Made by a program: the position numbers and the translations under genes. A stretch of 64,000 nt of DNA from Maridesulfovibrio sp050916235 (GTDB lineage Bacteria; Desulfobacterota; Desulfovibrionia; Desulfovibrionales; Desulfovibrionaceae). Below are positions 34,512 to 43,316 of this stretch, in pieces. The stretch lies in NCBI RefSeq assembly GCF_050916235.1, contig NZ_CP104854.1, forward strand, positions 62,001-126,000. Reading direction: 5' to 3'. The notes under the pieces were generated by a model. It worked only from the letters and a program-made list of their open reading frames with translations. It had not been told where the DNA came from and searched no databases. The stretch's first letter is position 1; the number at the start of each line of letters is the position of its first letter.

Positions 34512-35018
34512 TTAGAAAGGATTGCCGTTGTTCAAGAACTGCTCACCACCGTAAGCATGAATGGAGTTGGCAGTATGGAATCTCACAGAACCAACAAGAG
34601 CCTTCTGCTTCATGGGATCAGTTGATTTCCATTTAACAACACCGTACCCCATAATACGATTAGGAAGACCTCCTCTGGTAAATTCCATCATTCTAGTTGA
34701 ATGAGCTGGAATCTCGAATACATTACCACCTGCACTTATATGTGCCCAGTTTACACCATCACTTGAGATTGAATATATATCACCATATCCAGAAACATTA
34801 TTACCGTTTTGATCATAAAGTACTATGTCACATTGAATCGCACTATCGGTGATATTTGACAAATGAACTCTTGTAACTGTCCACTCTGCACTACTGCGAT
34901 GCCCAACAACATGAGGAATCAGGCAAGTGCCCTGCGCAGCAAAATCCTCCGCCATAGCCCCGCCGCTCATCATCAAAACCATTGCCATTGCCAATACGAA
35001 TTTCATTACTCGTTTCAT
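34512..35018 (-). CDS. Secreted protein of the tandem paralog array, member 3
   Basis: A 168-residue exported protein, first in transcription order. Signal peptide shared with members 1 and 2; mature start EDFAAQGTCL as in member 1. Conserved blocks: VHLSNITDSAIQCDIVLYDQNGNN, EIPAHSTRMMEFTRGG, VVKWKSTDPMKQKALVGSVRF and FLNNGNPF. Closer to member 1 in some blocks, to member 2 in others (IPAHS). Lower G+C than the thi genes next to it. A terminator-like hairpin lies 32 nt upstream of its start. Confidence 0.75.
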   Translation of the reverse strand: MKRVMKFVLAMAMVLMMSGGAMAEDFAAQGTCLIPHVVGHRSSAEWTVTRVHLSNITDSAIQCDIVLYDQNGNNVSGYGDIYSISSDGVNWAHISAGGNVFEIPAHSTRMMEFTRGGLPNRIMGYGVVKWKSTDPMKQKALVGSVRFHTANSIHAYGGEQFLNNGNPF

Positions 35019-35042
35019 CGCTTCTCCTTAAGCTTAGAACAT

Positions 35043-35074
35043 AAAAAAAGCTGCCCGCACCAAACACGGACAGC
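35043..35074 (-). terminator. Terminator-like hairpin just upstream of the paralog array
   Basis: On the minus strand GCTGTCCG and CGGGCAGC form an 8-bp stem (35067-35074/35050-35057, one G-U) followed by T7 (35043-35049). It faces into the array and ends about 25 nt before ATG 35018, so it is either a leader attenuator or the terminator of something upstream that is no longer a gene. Confidence 0.75.
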
Positions 35075-35595
35075 GATTCCTAGAATCAAACAGAAAATAT
35101 ATTTCTAATCAAGACTTTTATAGAATCACACGCTTAACTTCACCAAGAACAAATTTATAGTCATAAATCAACTAAACTAATAATGCGTTACCATATATAA
35201 TTAAATATATAAATTTAAAATTAACCCATTTAGCACCTACAATATTGTTACATCTTACAATGTACCAAATGTAGAAGTACGCGCCTGCCATTCCAACCAA
35301 ATATTTTAGTAAGTATTATAAAACTGGCATCACTGCTTACTGTTTTCAATGATACGAAAACACCACCAAATTATTATCATATTAATTCATATTATATAAC
35401 GTTTAGGCCATCTTTAACACCTCTAACATAGAGCAATCAAATCTTAATTATCATATTTTCGGATAAACACCACTACAACCAATCCTCACAACCGATTGGA
35501 CTCGTTTGTACTTTTATGATTTCTAATTATCCCACCTGATGTTTATAGCTGAATATACAGGTTTTTTATGCTCAAATTAACAGGATGGGAATCTG
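35075..35595. other. AT-rich gene-free region
   Basis: About 520 bases, very rich in A and T, with many stops in all frames. I see no gene, tRNA or repeat array in it. It must hold the promoters of the divergent paralog array and the reductase operon; several TATAAT-like strings make picking one unsafe. Confidence 0.6.
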
Positions 35596-36729
35596 ATGGA
35601 TTTAAAACCGTTCATTTCTTTTTCTGAATACGCCATTGCCGAACTGGATGAATGGAACAGACAGGGAGGAAAGATCGCCGGTGTATACTGCATCTACGCT
35701 CCCAACGAGCTTATCCGGGCCGCCGGTATTGTCCCGGTAAGCCTCTGTGGGAAAAAACAGACCCCTATCCGCGATGCGGAGAAGGACCTGCCTGCCAGCT
35801 TCTGCCCGCTCATTAAATCCAGTTACGGCTACGCCGTTACCGATACCTGCCCATTTTTCGGATTTTCCGACTTCATCATTGCCGAGACCACCTGTGACGG
35901 CAAAAAAAAGATGTATGAACTGATGAAGGAGATAAGGCCGCTCCATCTCATGCACCTGCCCCACACTCAGAACAGCCCGGCAGCACTGGAATACTGGATA
36001 AGCGGACTACGGGAACTTGAAGAATTCCTTTATGCCCAGTCCGGCAGCAAAATCACCGAATCAGCCCTGAAAGCTGAAATCAGGCTCCAGAATGAAATCC
36101 GCAAAGAGCTTTATGACCTGATGATCCTCGCTGCTGACCGCCGCTCTCCCCTTACGGCCCGTGAAATTCTGGCTGTGCAGGAAAGCAAGAGCTTTTCTGT
36201 TTATCCGGAGACCTATCTGGATCAACTGCGCAAACTCAAATCCGAACTCGAAGAATACTATACCCGTACCGACCTCACAGAGAAAAAAGGGGTGCGAATC
36301 CTCCTGACCGGATGTCCGGTGGGCAAGGGTTCTGAAAAGGCAGTAACCATTGCCGAAGAACTGGGGGCCCACGTGGTGTGCATGGAAAACTGTTCAGGCC
36401 TTAAAGGTCTGACCCTGCCTGTTGATGAGGAAGGTGATCCTTACGAGGCCATTGCCCGCCGCTACCTGCAGGTTCCCTGCTCATGCATGACCCCCAACCA
36501 CGGCAGGGAGGAATCCATTCGCGAACTTGCCGCGGTTTATGAGGTGGACGCAATCATCGACCTCACCTGGATCGGCTGCCATACCTACAATGCGGAATCC
36601 ACCACCCTTGGCAGATTCGTTGAAAGGGAAATGGGGCTGCCCTTCCTTCATATAGAGACCGACTACTCTGAATCAGATGCTGAACAGCTTCGTACACGCA
36701 TTGAGGCTTTTATGGAGCTGGCCGAATAA
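35596..36729 (+). CDS. Double-cubane-cluster-type reductase (HgdB/YjiM family)
   Basis: A 377-residue soluble protein related to 2-hydroxyacyl-CoA dehydratase subunits and to the double-cubane [8Fe-9S] reductases. Cysteines typical of the DCCP/YjiM branch are C70 (SFCPLIKSS), C85 (TCPFFGFSD) and C100 (ETTCDGKKKMYE), with further ones in TGCPVGKGS, CMENCSG, PCSCM and IGCHTYN. The family member from Carboxydothermus reduces small inert molecules using ATP-driven electron input from an HgdC-like activator; no activator gene is next to this one. It stands 19 nt upstream of the gene for the ABC binding protein, so one operon is likely. Confidence 0.85.
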   Translation: MDLKPFISFSEYAIAELDEWNRQGGKIAGVYCIYAPNELIRAAGIVPVSLCGKKQTPIRDAEKDLPASFCPLIKSSYGYAVTDTCPFFGFSDFIIAETTCDGKKKMYELMKEIRPLHLMHLPHTQNSPAALEYWISGLRELEEFLYAQSGSKITESALKAEIRLQNEIRKELYDLMILAADRRSPLTAREILAVQESKSFSVYPETYLDQLRKLKSELEEYYTRTDLTEKKGVRILLTGCPVGKGSEKAVTIAEELGAHVVCMENCSGLKGLTLPVDEEGDPYEAIARRYLQVPCSCMTPNHGREESIRELAAVYEVDAIIDLTWIGCHTYNAESTTLGRFVEREMGLPFLHIETDYSESDAEQLRTRIEAFMELAE

Positions 36730-36748
36730 CCAAACCAGGAGGAAAGTG

Positions 36749-37876
36749 ATGAGATCGATACCTAACTGTTTCAGAGGACTGTGTGTCCTCACGGTGCTGC
36801 TGGGGCTTGTGCTCAGTGCAGGGATTGCGCAGGCTAAACAGAGCCCGCCCAGCCTTTACATGGGCTACGTCTTCACCACCCACCACACCCCGCTGATGGT
36901 AGCAGCCATCAAGGGAAGTGAATTCAAGGAGTGCGGAGCCTATTTTGAAGAGATGGTTCCCAAACAGAAGTACAAGCTGATTTCAAAGGACGGCTCCACT
37001 CTGGCAGTGATCAACCTGATCGTGTCCAAGAGCGGTTCTGAAACCTCAACCCTGTTCGCGATGAACCGCCTTGACCTCGGCCTTGCTTCCAGCACAGCCT
37101 TCATGAGCGGAGTCGACAAGGGAACCAAAATCAAGATTCTCTGCCCCATGCATGTGGACGGCATGAGCATGGTCTTCCCTGCCGACAGCAAAATCAACGG
37201 CTGGGACGATGTCGCGGAAGCCATCAAGAACTCCAAAACCCCGCTCAAGCTGGGTTATCATTCCCCTACCAGTGCACCCAGAATCGTATTTGAAGGTGCG
37301 CTGCACAAGGCCGGTTACAAAATCACCGACAACCCCAACAATGCCGATGCCGACATTCTCATGGTCGACCTCAAATCAACATCCAACCTGATTCCTGCCC
37401 TGCTCGGCAAACAGGTTGACTGCTGGGTTGGACCTGCTCCGCATCCCGTAGTAGCCGAGTACAAACACGTAGGACACATCGGTCTTGATTCAAGGGATCT
37501 TCCCCCCGCAGGACACTGGACCGACTTCCCCTGTTGCGTAATGGGAGCAAACGAAGCACTCATTTCAGAGAATCCCGCTGTGGTTCAGGGCATGACCGAC
37601 CTCATGACCGCCGCTTCCGAATGGAGCAACAGCCACAAGAAAGACTCCGCAAAGATCGCTGCCGAATGGATCGGAGTCCCGGCTGAAGCAGTTGAGAAAT
37701 CCACCATCATCTACACCACCAACCCCACAGAGAACTGGCTGAACGGTGAAGCCCAGTTCCTCGCCATGCTCAACAGCATGAAGAAGCTCAAGGGGCAGAT
37801 GAAAGATGTTGATATCAAAACAGCTTCTCCGCTTCTCTTCGACTTCACATTCGTCAACAACAGCCTTGGTAAATAA
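36749..37876 (+). CDS. ABC transporter substrate-binding protein (NMT1/TauA-like)
   Basis: A 375-residue periplasmic binding protein with a signal peptide (about 1-29, ending AQA). It resembles the NrtA/SsuA/TauA type: YVFTTHHTPLMVAAIKGSEF, LASSTAFMSGV, LGYHSPTSAPRIVFEGALHKAGY, LIPALLGKQVDCWVGPAPHP. Ligand unknown; nitrate, sulfonate or pyrimidine-type molecules are bound by relatives. ATG 36749 follows AGGAGG; a start at 36677 would overlap the upstream gene by 53 nt. A hairpin follows at 37889-37913. Confidence 0.88.
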   Translation: MRSIPNCFRGLCVLTVLLGLVLSAGIAQAKQSPPSLYMGYVFTTHHTPLMVAAIKGSEFKECGAYFEEMVPKQKYKLISKDGSTLAVINLIVSKSGSETSTLFAMNRLDLGLASSTAFMSGVDKGTKIKILCPMHVDGMSMVFPADSKINGWDDVAEAIKNSKTPLKLGYHSPTSAPRIVFEGALHKAGYKITDNPNNADADILMVDLKSTSNLIPALLGKQVDCWVGPAPHPVVAEYKHVGHIGLDSRDLPPAGHWTDFPCCVMGANEALISENPAVVQGMTDLMTAASEWSNSHKKDSAKIAAEWIGVPAEAVEKSTIIYTTNPTENWLNGEAQFLAMLNSMKKLKGQMKDVDIKTASPLLFDFTFVNNSLGK

Positions 37877-37888
37877 CAGCTAAAAAAA

Positions 37889-37913
37889 AGGGCGGAACGC
37901 CTAGTTCCGCCCT
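37889..37913 (+). promoter_or_regulatory. Hairpin between binding-protein and permease genes
   Basis: AGGGCGGAAC (37889-37898) and GTTCCGCCCT (37904-37913), 10-bp perfect stem, GCCTA loop. No T run on the plus strand, so likely partial termination or mRNA protection, raising binding protein over permease. Confidence 0.75.
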
Positions 37914-37925
37914 GTCCATATTCAA

Positions 37926-38762
37926 ATGAAAGCACGTGCCCTCTCACTTACATTGCCCGTAATGGCTCCGGCCCTGCTGGCTGTCATCTGGACAGCGCTG
38001 GCCCATCGCATAGGAAATCAGGTCATACTGCCCGGAATAGAGCAGGTCGGCATGATCATTCTGGACCCGACCGCGGATCTCATCAGCATGGGCTCGCTGG
38101 CCGTAAATGTGCTTGTAAGTCTCGTGCGGGTAATCATGGGCTACACCCTGGCCGCCCTGCTGGCCATCCCGCTCGGGGTTGTCATGGGTTATTACGGCAC
38201 TGTATTCAAATTTTTCAACGGATTCCTGAACCTGTTCAGACCAATCCCGCCCCTTGCATGGGTTCCGCTGGTAATGGCCTGGTTCGGAATTTCAAGCTTG
38301 GCAACCATAAGCGGGGTTGAAAGCGGCAGACTTTACATCTATCTGGACAACATCAAATTTTCCATGCTCTTCATCATCTTCATAGGAGCATTCTACCCCA
38401 TCCTCACATCCACTATTCACGGGGTCCGCAACGTCAACAAAACTCTTATTGATTCCGCAAGGGTCCTCGGCGCGACTGAAGGCCAAATTTTCCGCAAAGT
38501 ACTGCTCCCTGCGGCCATGCCGTCCATCATAACCGGTATGCGCATAGGCCTTGGTATTGCCTGGATGTGTCTTGTTTCCGCAGAGATGCTGCCCGGCTCG
38601 CTTTCAGGGGTAGGCTACATGATAACTCATGCCTTCACCCTTGCATCTACGGACATCGTAATTGCAGGCATGATCTCCATAGGTTTTGTAGGAGCGGCCA
38701 TGGATTCCGGTTTCAGGTGGATTGAAAAGAATAAATTCTCATGGCGCAGGATGGACGACTGA
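37926..38762 (+). CDS. ABC transporter permease (SsuC/TauC-like)
   Basis: A 278-residue inner-membrane permease with six or so membrane segments and the EAA-type cytoplasmic motif SARVLGATEGQIFRKVLLPAAMPSI. The IPPLAWVPLVMAWFG segment is typical of nitrate/sulfonate/bicarbonate-type importers. It shares its last base with the next gene's ATG (TGATG). Confidence 0.9.
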   Translation: MKARALSLTLPVMAPALLAVIWTALAHRIGNQVILPGIEQVGMIILDPTADLISMGSLAVNVLVSLVRVIMGYTLAALLAIPLGVVMGYYGTVFKFFNGFLNLFRPIPPLAWVPLVMAWFGISSLATISGVESGRLYIYLDNIKFSMLFIIFIGAFYPILTSTIHGVRNVNKTLIDSARVLGATEGQIFRKVLLPAAMPSIITGMRIGLGIAWMCLVSAEMLPGSLSGVGYMITHAFTLASTDIVIAGMISIGFVGAAMDSGFRWIEKNKFSWRRMDD

Positions 38763-39523
38763 TGAGCATGGAAGCACAACCAGTTATAAATATTGAAAGA
38801 CTCAGCAAGGAATTCCTGACCCGCAACGGAACAACTTTCGTAGCTGTGGACGGAGTCAGCCTTGAGGTTCCCCACAACTCCTTCACCTGCATTGTCGGCC
38901 CTTCCGGCTGCGGTAAATCCACAATACTGCGTATTGCCGCAGGGTTGGAAAAAAGTTCTTCCGGAAATGTCCAGTACAAGGGAACACCCATTACCGGGCC
39001 AACGGCTCAGGTTGGAATGGTTTTTCAGGAATATTCCCTTTTCCCGTGGCTGAACGTGCTGGACAATGTTGCTTCCGGGCTGGAATTCGCCGGGGTCGAC
39101 AAAAAAAACCGCTACGCTGAAGCCGAGAAATATATCCGCATGATTAACATGACAGATTTCAGGCACGCCTATCCGCACGAATTATCCGGTGGAATGCGCC
39201 AGAGAGTTGCAATAGCAAGGGCTCTGGCAAACAATCCCGATGTGCTGCTCATGGACGAACCATTCGGTGCGCTTGACGCGCACACCCGCATCCTGCTTCA
39301 GAAGGAGCTTCTCAAAGTCTGGGAAATGACCCGCAAAACCATCATCCTCGTTACCCACAGCGTGGATGAAGCTATCTACCTCGCCGACAGGATAGTGATC
39401 ATGTCCAGCCGACCGGGGCGCATCCGCCGGGTCCTCGACGTTGACATGGAAAGGCCGCGCAGCAGGTCAGTGCCGCAATTCGGAGAACTTACAGATTATA
39501 TACTCAAAGAGCTTGAACACTGA
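38762..39523 (+). CDS. ABC transporter ATPase (SsuB/TauB-like)
   Basis: A 253-residue ATPase: Walker A GPSGCGKSTILRIAAG, Q-loop FQEYSLFPWLNV, signature LSGGMRQRVAIARAL, Walker B DVLLMDEPFGALD, H-loop TH and VTHSVDEAIYLADRI. The PFGALD / SVDEAIYLADR pattern marks the nitrate/taurine/sulfonate subfamily. ATG 38762 overlaps the permease stop. Last gene of the operon, followed by a dispersed repeat copy. Confidence 0.93.
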   Translation: MSMEAQPVINIERLSKEFLTRNGTTFVAVDGVSLEVPHNSFTCIVGPSGCGKSTILRIAAGLEKSSSGNVQYKGTPITGPTAQVGMVFQEYSLFPWLNVLDNVASGLEFAGVDKKNRYAEAEKYIRMINMTDFRHAYPHELSGGMRQRVAIARALANNPDVLLMDEPFGALDAHTRILLQKELLKVWEMTRKTIILVTHSVDEAIYLADRIVIMSSRPGRIRRVLDVDMERPRSRSVPQFGELTDYILKELEH

Positions 39524-39583
39524 GTTAACAGGCTGTTAAGCATAGGATTTCAATGAGAACAGATCTTCTGGCCTTACATGCAA

Positions 39584-39687
39584 TGCCTCCGGCGGCTCTG
39601 CGAGGCCAGTTTTGATGCGCTTTGCGCTTTTGACGATCTGATTTCTCCGCCGGCGGCCAAAAGAGCTAAGCCCCTTTGGAATCCCTA
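39584..39687. repeat. Dispersed intergenic repeat, copy 2
   Basis: Matches 2756-2848 (best from 39614), and has an added GC-rich left arm (CCTCCGGCGG) that can pair with CCGCCGGCGG, making a longer fold. Lies between the converging ABC ATPase and corA genes. Confidence 0.75.
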
Positions 39688-39697
39688 AAAAATATAC

Positions 39698-40762
39698 TCA
39701 TATCCATTTCTTTTTCCTGAAATATCCCAGCATACCGAGGAATATGGCCAGCATTACACCAAGCAGTACAAAATATCCGTACTTGAACTTGAGCTCAGGA
39801 ATAAATTCAAAATTCATTCCGTAAATACCGGCAAGGAAGGTCAACGGAATGAATATGGTCGCAAAAACGGTAAGGAACTTCATGGTCTCGTTAAGACGGG
39901 TGCTTATGGCCATGTTGTACGTATTGTAGAGGTCCGAGAGCATTTCCTTGTATATTTCAAGGGAATCAAAAATCTGGTCGGACATCCCTGAGAGTTCCCG
40001 GTAAAATGGCAGTGAGCCTTCCGTGATAAAATCGGTTTCGGTCTTATTGAGCTTTCCGACAATCTCACGCACCGGGCGAACGGACTTGCGCATATATGCC
40101 ACTTCCCGACGGTAGTAGTTGATCTCTTCAAGCAATTCGGACACAGGGTTATCCACGACCTCTTCTTCCATTTCCTCTATTCTCTCACCGACCTTCTCTA
40201 TTACCTGGTGGTAGTTCTCCAGAATACAGTCAATGAGGGCATACAGCAGATAATCGGCTCCCTTGCTCCTTATCCTGCCTTTCTTGCGCAACAGTCTGTT
40301 GCGCACTGGTTCAAAAACCGATCCGGGTTGCTCCTGAAAAGAAATCAGGTAATCGGGACCAAGAATAAAGCAGACCTGATCGGTCTTCAGCCTACCGCCC
40401 TCATCGTCCATGCAGAATATTTTCAAGGTTACAAACACATAATCCTGAAATTCCGTAATGGACGGTCTCTGCCCGGTATCCTGAATATCCTCCAGCACCA
40501 TTGGCGACAGACTGAAATATTCGCCCATCTCCCTGATCAACTCGGAATCATGAACACCGTCGACATTGAGCCATGAAATCATCCCGATGTCTTCAACATC
40601 CTCGATTTCTTCAAGTTCCCCGATGCTGAGATCCTCCATTTCTTCCGAATTGTAGGCTACATACCGGAGGATCGGTTTTTCGACCTTCTGCTTACCTGTG
40701 AAGACCAGAGCTCCGGGGGGAAGCCCCGCCTTGAGGTCATTCTTCCTTAGAAAACGTGCCAT
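39698..40762 (-). CDS. corA: Magnesium/cobalt transporter CorA
   Basis: A 354-residue pentameric inner-membrane channel. The large cytoplasmic part precedes two C-terminal membrane helices; the family mark GMN is in YGMNFEFIPEL, which ends the first helix, and the basic RKKKWI end is typical. ATG 40762 has GGAGG upstream. It is 29 nt downstream of the mechanosensitive channel gene on the same strand. Confidence 0.95.
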   Translation of the reverse strand: MARFLRKNDLKAGLPPGALVFTGKQKVEKPILRYVAYNSEEMEDLSIGELEEIEDVEDIGMISWLNVDGVHDSELIREMGEYFSLSPMVLEDIQDTGQRPSITEFQDYVFVTLKIFCMDDEGGRLKTDQVCFILGPDYLISFQEQPGSVFEPVRNRLLRKKGRIRSKGADYLLYALIDCILENYHQVIEKVGERIEEMEEEVVDNPVSELLEEINYYRREVAYMRKSVRPVREIVGKLNKTETDFITEGSLPFYRELSGMSDQIFDSLEIYKEMLSDLYNTYNMAISTRLNETMKFLTVFATIFIPLTFLAGIYGMNFEFIPELKFKYGYFVLLGVMLAIFLGMLGYFRKKKWI

Positions 40763-40791
40763 GAATACCTCCGCAAAAATGGTCGTGTTAA

Positions 40792-43080
40792 TCAGCCTGC
40801 AGCATTCGCAATGTCTCTCACATGAATATCCAGCTGAGGGAATGCAATCTCTATCTTCTCTTCACGGAAAGCCTTGTCAATGGCGAAACGCAGTTCAGAC
40901 ATGGTGACAAGGGTAACGTCTATATCATCAATCCAGACCCGCAGAATGAAATCGAGACTGCTGTTGCCGAAGTTGTTGAAGTGGACATAGGGAGCAGGGT
41001 TCTTCAAGACATGAGTGTGAGCGGCAGCAAGCCCCAGAAGGACGGCCTTAACTTTATCAATATCAGAACCGTAGGCAACCCCGACAAGAATATCACGCCG
41101 GATTATGGAGTTGTTCTTGGTCCAGTTTGTCACCTGAGTAGCGACAAGATCGGAGTTGGGAATCATGATTACGGCATTCTCGAATGTCTCTACCAGTGTG
41201 GTTCGGATATTGATCTTCCGTACCGTACACCAGAGTCCGCCAATCTCTATGACGTCCCCCTGCTGGATGGATCGTCCGAAAAGCAGAATGAGCCCACCGA
41301 TAAAGTTATTAACGATGTTCTGCAGACCGAATCCGATACCGACACTGAGACCACCGGCAATAACGGTTATGCTGGTTAGACTTAGTCCCAGCACGTTCAA
41401 GCCGACGAGAGAAAACAGCGACCACACGGCGTAGGTAAACAGAGTCTGGATAGACGGCACCGCTCCCCTCTTGCCCTTTGCCCATCTGCTTCCCACGTAC
41501 TCGATGGAAATGTTAAATGCAGACACGCACTGGCGGGTCATAAAAAACACTATTGCCAGCCAGACAAGGCTGCCAAGGGATATAGAATAATCGTCATGAG
41601 TATAATTCAGCTCCATCAGGCTGGCGACGGCACTTCTTCCAAAAAAATCACTTAGCCAGAAGGCAGCCAGCCCAATACCTACTGACCAGCCAGCAGGAAC
41701 AGCCAGACTGCGCACAAGCCCCTTCTTGAGTTGAACGCTCATTTCAGTCCGGTGAAAAAGGATATGGGTCCAGGCAGAGCCGAAACCCCTTATGAACAGG
41801 CCAAGAGACCATAGTATGGCAAAAACGCAAGCCAGTCTGCCGTACCCAAAAAGGGCGACCAGAAACAACGGGAAAAGCAGATTGTCCTTGCGGGATATGA
41901 TGGACATACCCTGCAGACGCCCCCGCCGCCAGTTCCGATACATTCCGTAAGCCCAGAACGCGGCAAGAACCAGCAGGAAGATGCAAATGACCAACCGTCC
42001 CGGAACCTGCTGTTCAAGCAAAAGTCCGCTGACAATAAAAAGAAGGGCTGCACGGGCTTCTCCGGTTACAAACCTGACCTTCTCCCGACAGATCAATTTG
42101 GAAAGTCTTAGCACCGACCAATAGAACACTCCGAATGCCATCAACGCGACTGCGTCAAGGGAATCTCCGAAAACAGCCTTGGCTGAACCGTAAATTGCAA
42201 AGGATAAGCAGGCGATAGTCATAAGACGCAAAGATTTCCAGCGCTCTATCTCGGAGCGGTTCTGAAAATAGTCGCTCTTGTCCATCATCCGGATCAGGAA
42301 AAGCCCTGTCGTAAAGAGAGCTAATACAATAAAGGCAAACCGGACGAATCCATTATTAAGAGTTTCTCCGGCGGAATTGAACTCTGATTTCTTCAAATCC
42401 ATCCATGCCTTGGAAGGAAGAATCTTATGCCAGAACTCGGGGATAAATGCCGGGTCCTTGCCATCAAGCAGCCATGAATTCCAAAGCTGGAACAGATTGT
42501 TTTTCTCACCCTTATCCAGACCGTCAATTCGGTCCTGCAGACGCATGGCAAGCTTGAGCTGATAGTCTATTTTCTGAAGCTGCTTTTCAGAATCAGCTTT
42601 AAGCTTTTTGACATCCCTTAGTCCGTCAGACAGCATCCTTACTACATCTTCAGGAGCACCATCTGGGGCTGAGGTCCAGGCCCGGGTGAACGAATTCAGA
42701 ATCTCAAGACGGGCCGAACAGTCTTCACGAGCCTGTTTCAGATCATCAAGCATATCCAATGACCTTTGGCCAAGATTCCCAAGACGGTTCTTTAGCCGCT
42801 TACGCTGCATGGGAGAAGCCAACGAGGAGCGCTCTGCAAGGGCTATCTGTTGAAACTTATGGCCCCACGTTGTCAGGTTAGCCTGAGAAATTTTAAGAAG
42901 TTCCTGAAGCTGGGCATAGTTGATCAGTTCCTCAGCCTCAAACTGTTTGAAACTGCTGATTCGACTGGCAGCAAGACTATAATCCTCCTCCTGTCCCGCA
43001 ATAAGAACGGACGGTAGCAACATAGTCACAAACAGAACCAGAACGGCACCAGCAAACAACTTACAACTTACTTTCGACAC
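40792..43080 (-). CDS. Large MscS-family mechanosensitive channel (MscK/MscM-like)
   Basis: A 762-residue membrane protein: signal-like N terminus, a periplasmic helical region (about 30-230, with repeated LKKLKA-type heptads), about ten membrane segments, then the MscS pore helix and beta domain (GGLSVGIGFGLQNIVNNFIGGL, RSIQQGDVIEIGGLWCTV, IMIPNSDL). It opens on membrane tension to release solutes. The GTG at 43080 is preferred because GGAG is 10 nt upstream; GTG 43122 would add a poorly supported tail. Confidence 0.88.
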   Translation of the reverse strand: MSKVSCKLFAGAVLVLFVTMLLPSVLIAGQEEDYSLAASRISSFKQFEAEELINYAQLQELLKISQANLTTWGHKFQQIALAERSSLASPMQRKRLKNRLGNLGQRSLDMLDDLKQAREDCSARLEILNSFTRAWTSAPDGAPEDVVRMLSDGLRDVKKLKADSEKQLQKIDYQLKLAMRLQDRIDGLDKGEKNNLFQLWNSWLLDGKDPAFIPEFWHKILPSKAWMDLKKSEFNSAGETLNNGFVRFAFIVLALFTTGLFLIRMMDKSDYFQNRSEIERWKSLRLMTIACLSFAIYGSAKAVFGDSLDAVALMAFGVFYWSVLRLSKLICREKVRFVTGEARAALLFIVSGLLLEQQVPGRLVICIFLLVLAAFWAYGMYRNWRRGRLQGMSIISRKDNLLFPLFLVALFGYGRLACVFAILWSLGLFIRGFGSAWTHILFHRTEMSVQLKKGLVRSLAVPAGWSVGIGLAAFWLSDFFGRSAVASLMELNYTHDDYSISLGSLVWLAIVFFMTRQCVSAFNISIEYVGSRWAKGKRGAVPSIQTLFTYAVWSLFSLVGLNVLGLSLTSITVIAGGLSVGIGFGLQNIVNNFIGGLILLFGRSIQQGDVIEIGGLWCTVRKINIRTTLVETFENAVIMIPNSDLVATQVTNWTKNNSIIRRDILVGVAYGSDIDKVKAVLLGLAAAHTHVLKNPAPYVHFNNFGNSSLDFILRVWIDDIDVTLVTMSELRFAIDKAFREEKIEIAFPQLDIHVRDIANAAG

Positions 43081-43316
43081 AGAAGAACGTCTCCGTTTAA
43101 AATCAATAAAAGAGTACACCAAAATACGACCATGTATAATTGGCAGAATATCTTACACATACACGAACGGCAAATTATTCATGCCCGACATCCACCGAAA
43201 ATAGGCTTCAAACTTCAATACATCAAACAAACAGTATTCACTTATACCGTGAATCTGCTATCATCCGACTGAAAAGGTTTTAATCTCCGGAAGTGGAAAA
43301 ACATCGGGAGGCAATA

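Noticed and set aside
37889..37913. Strong terminator ending the binding-protein transcript
   Set aside because: No T run follows on the plus strand and the permease and ATPase genes directly follow, so it is better seen as an intra-operon hairpin.
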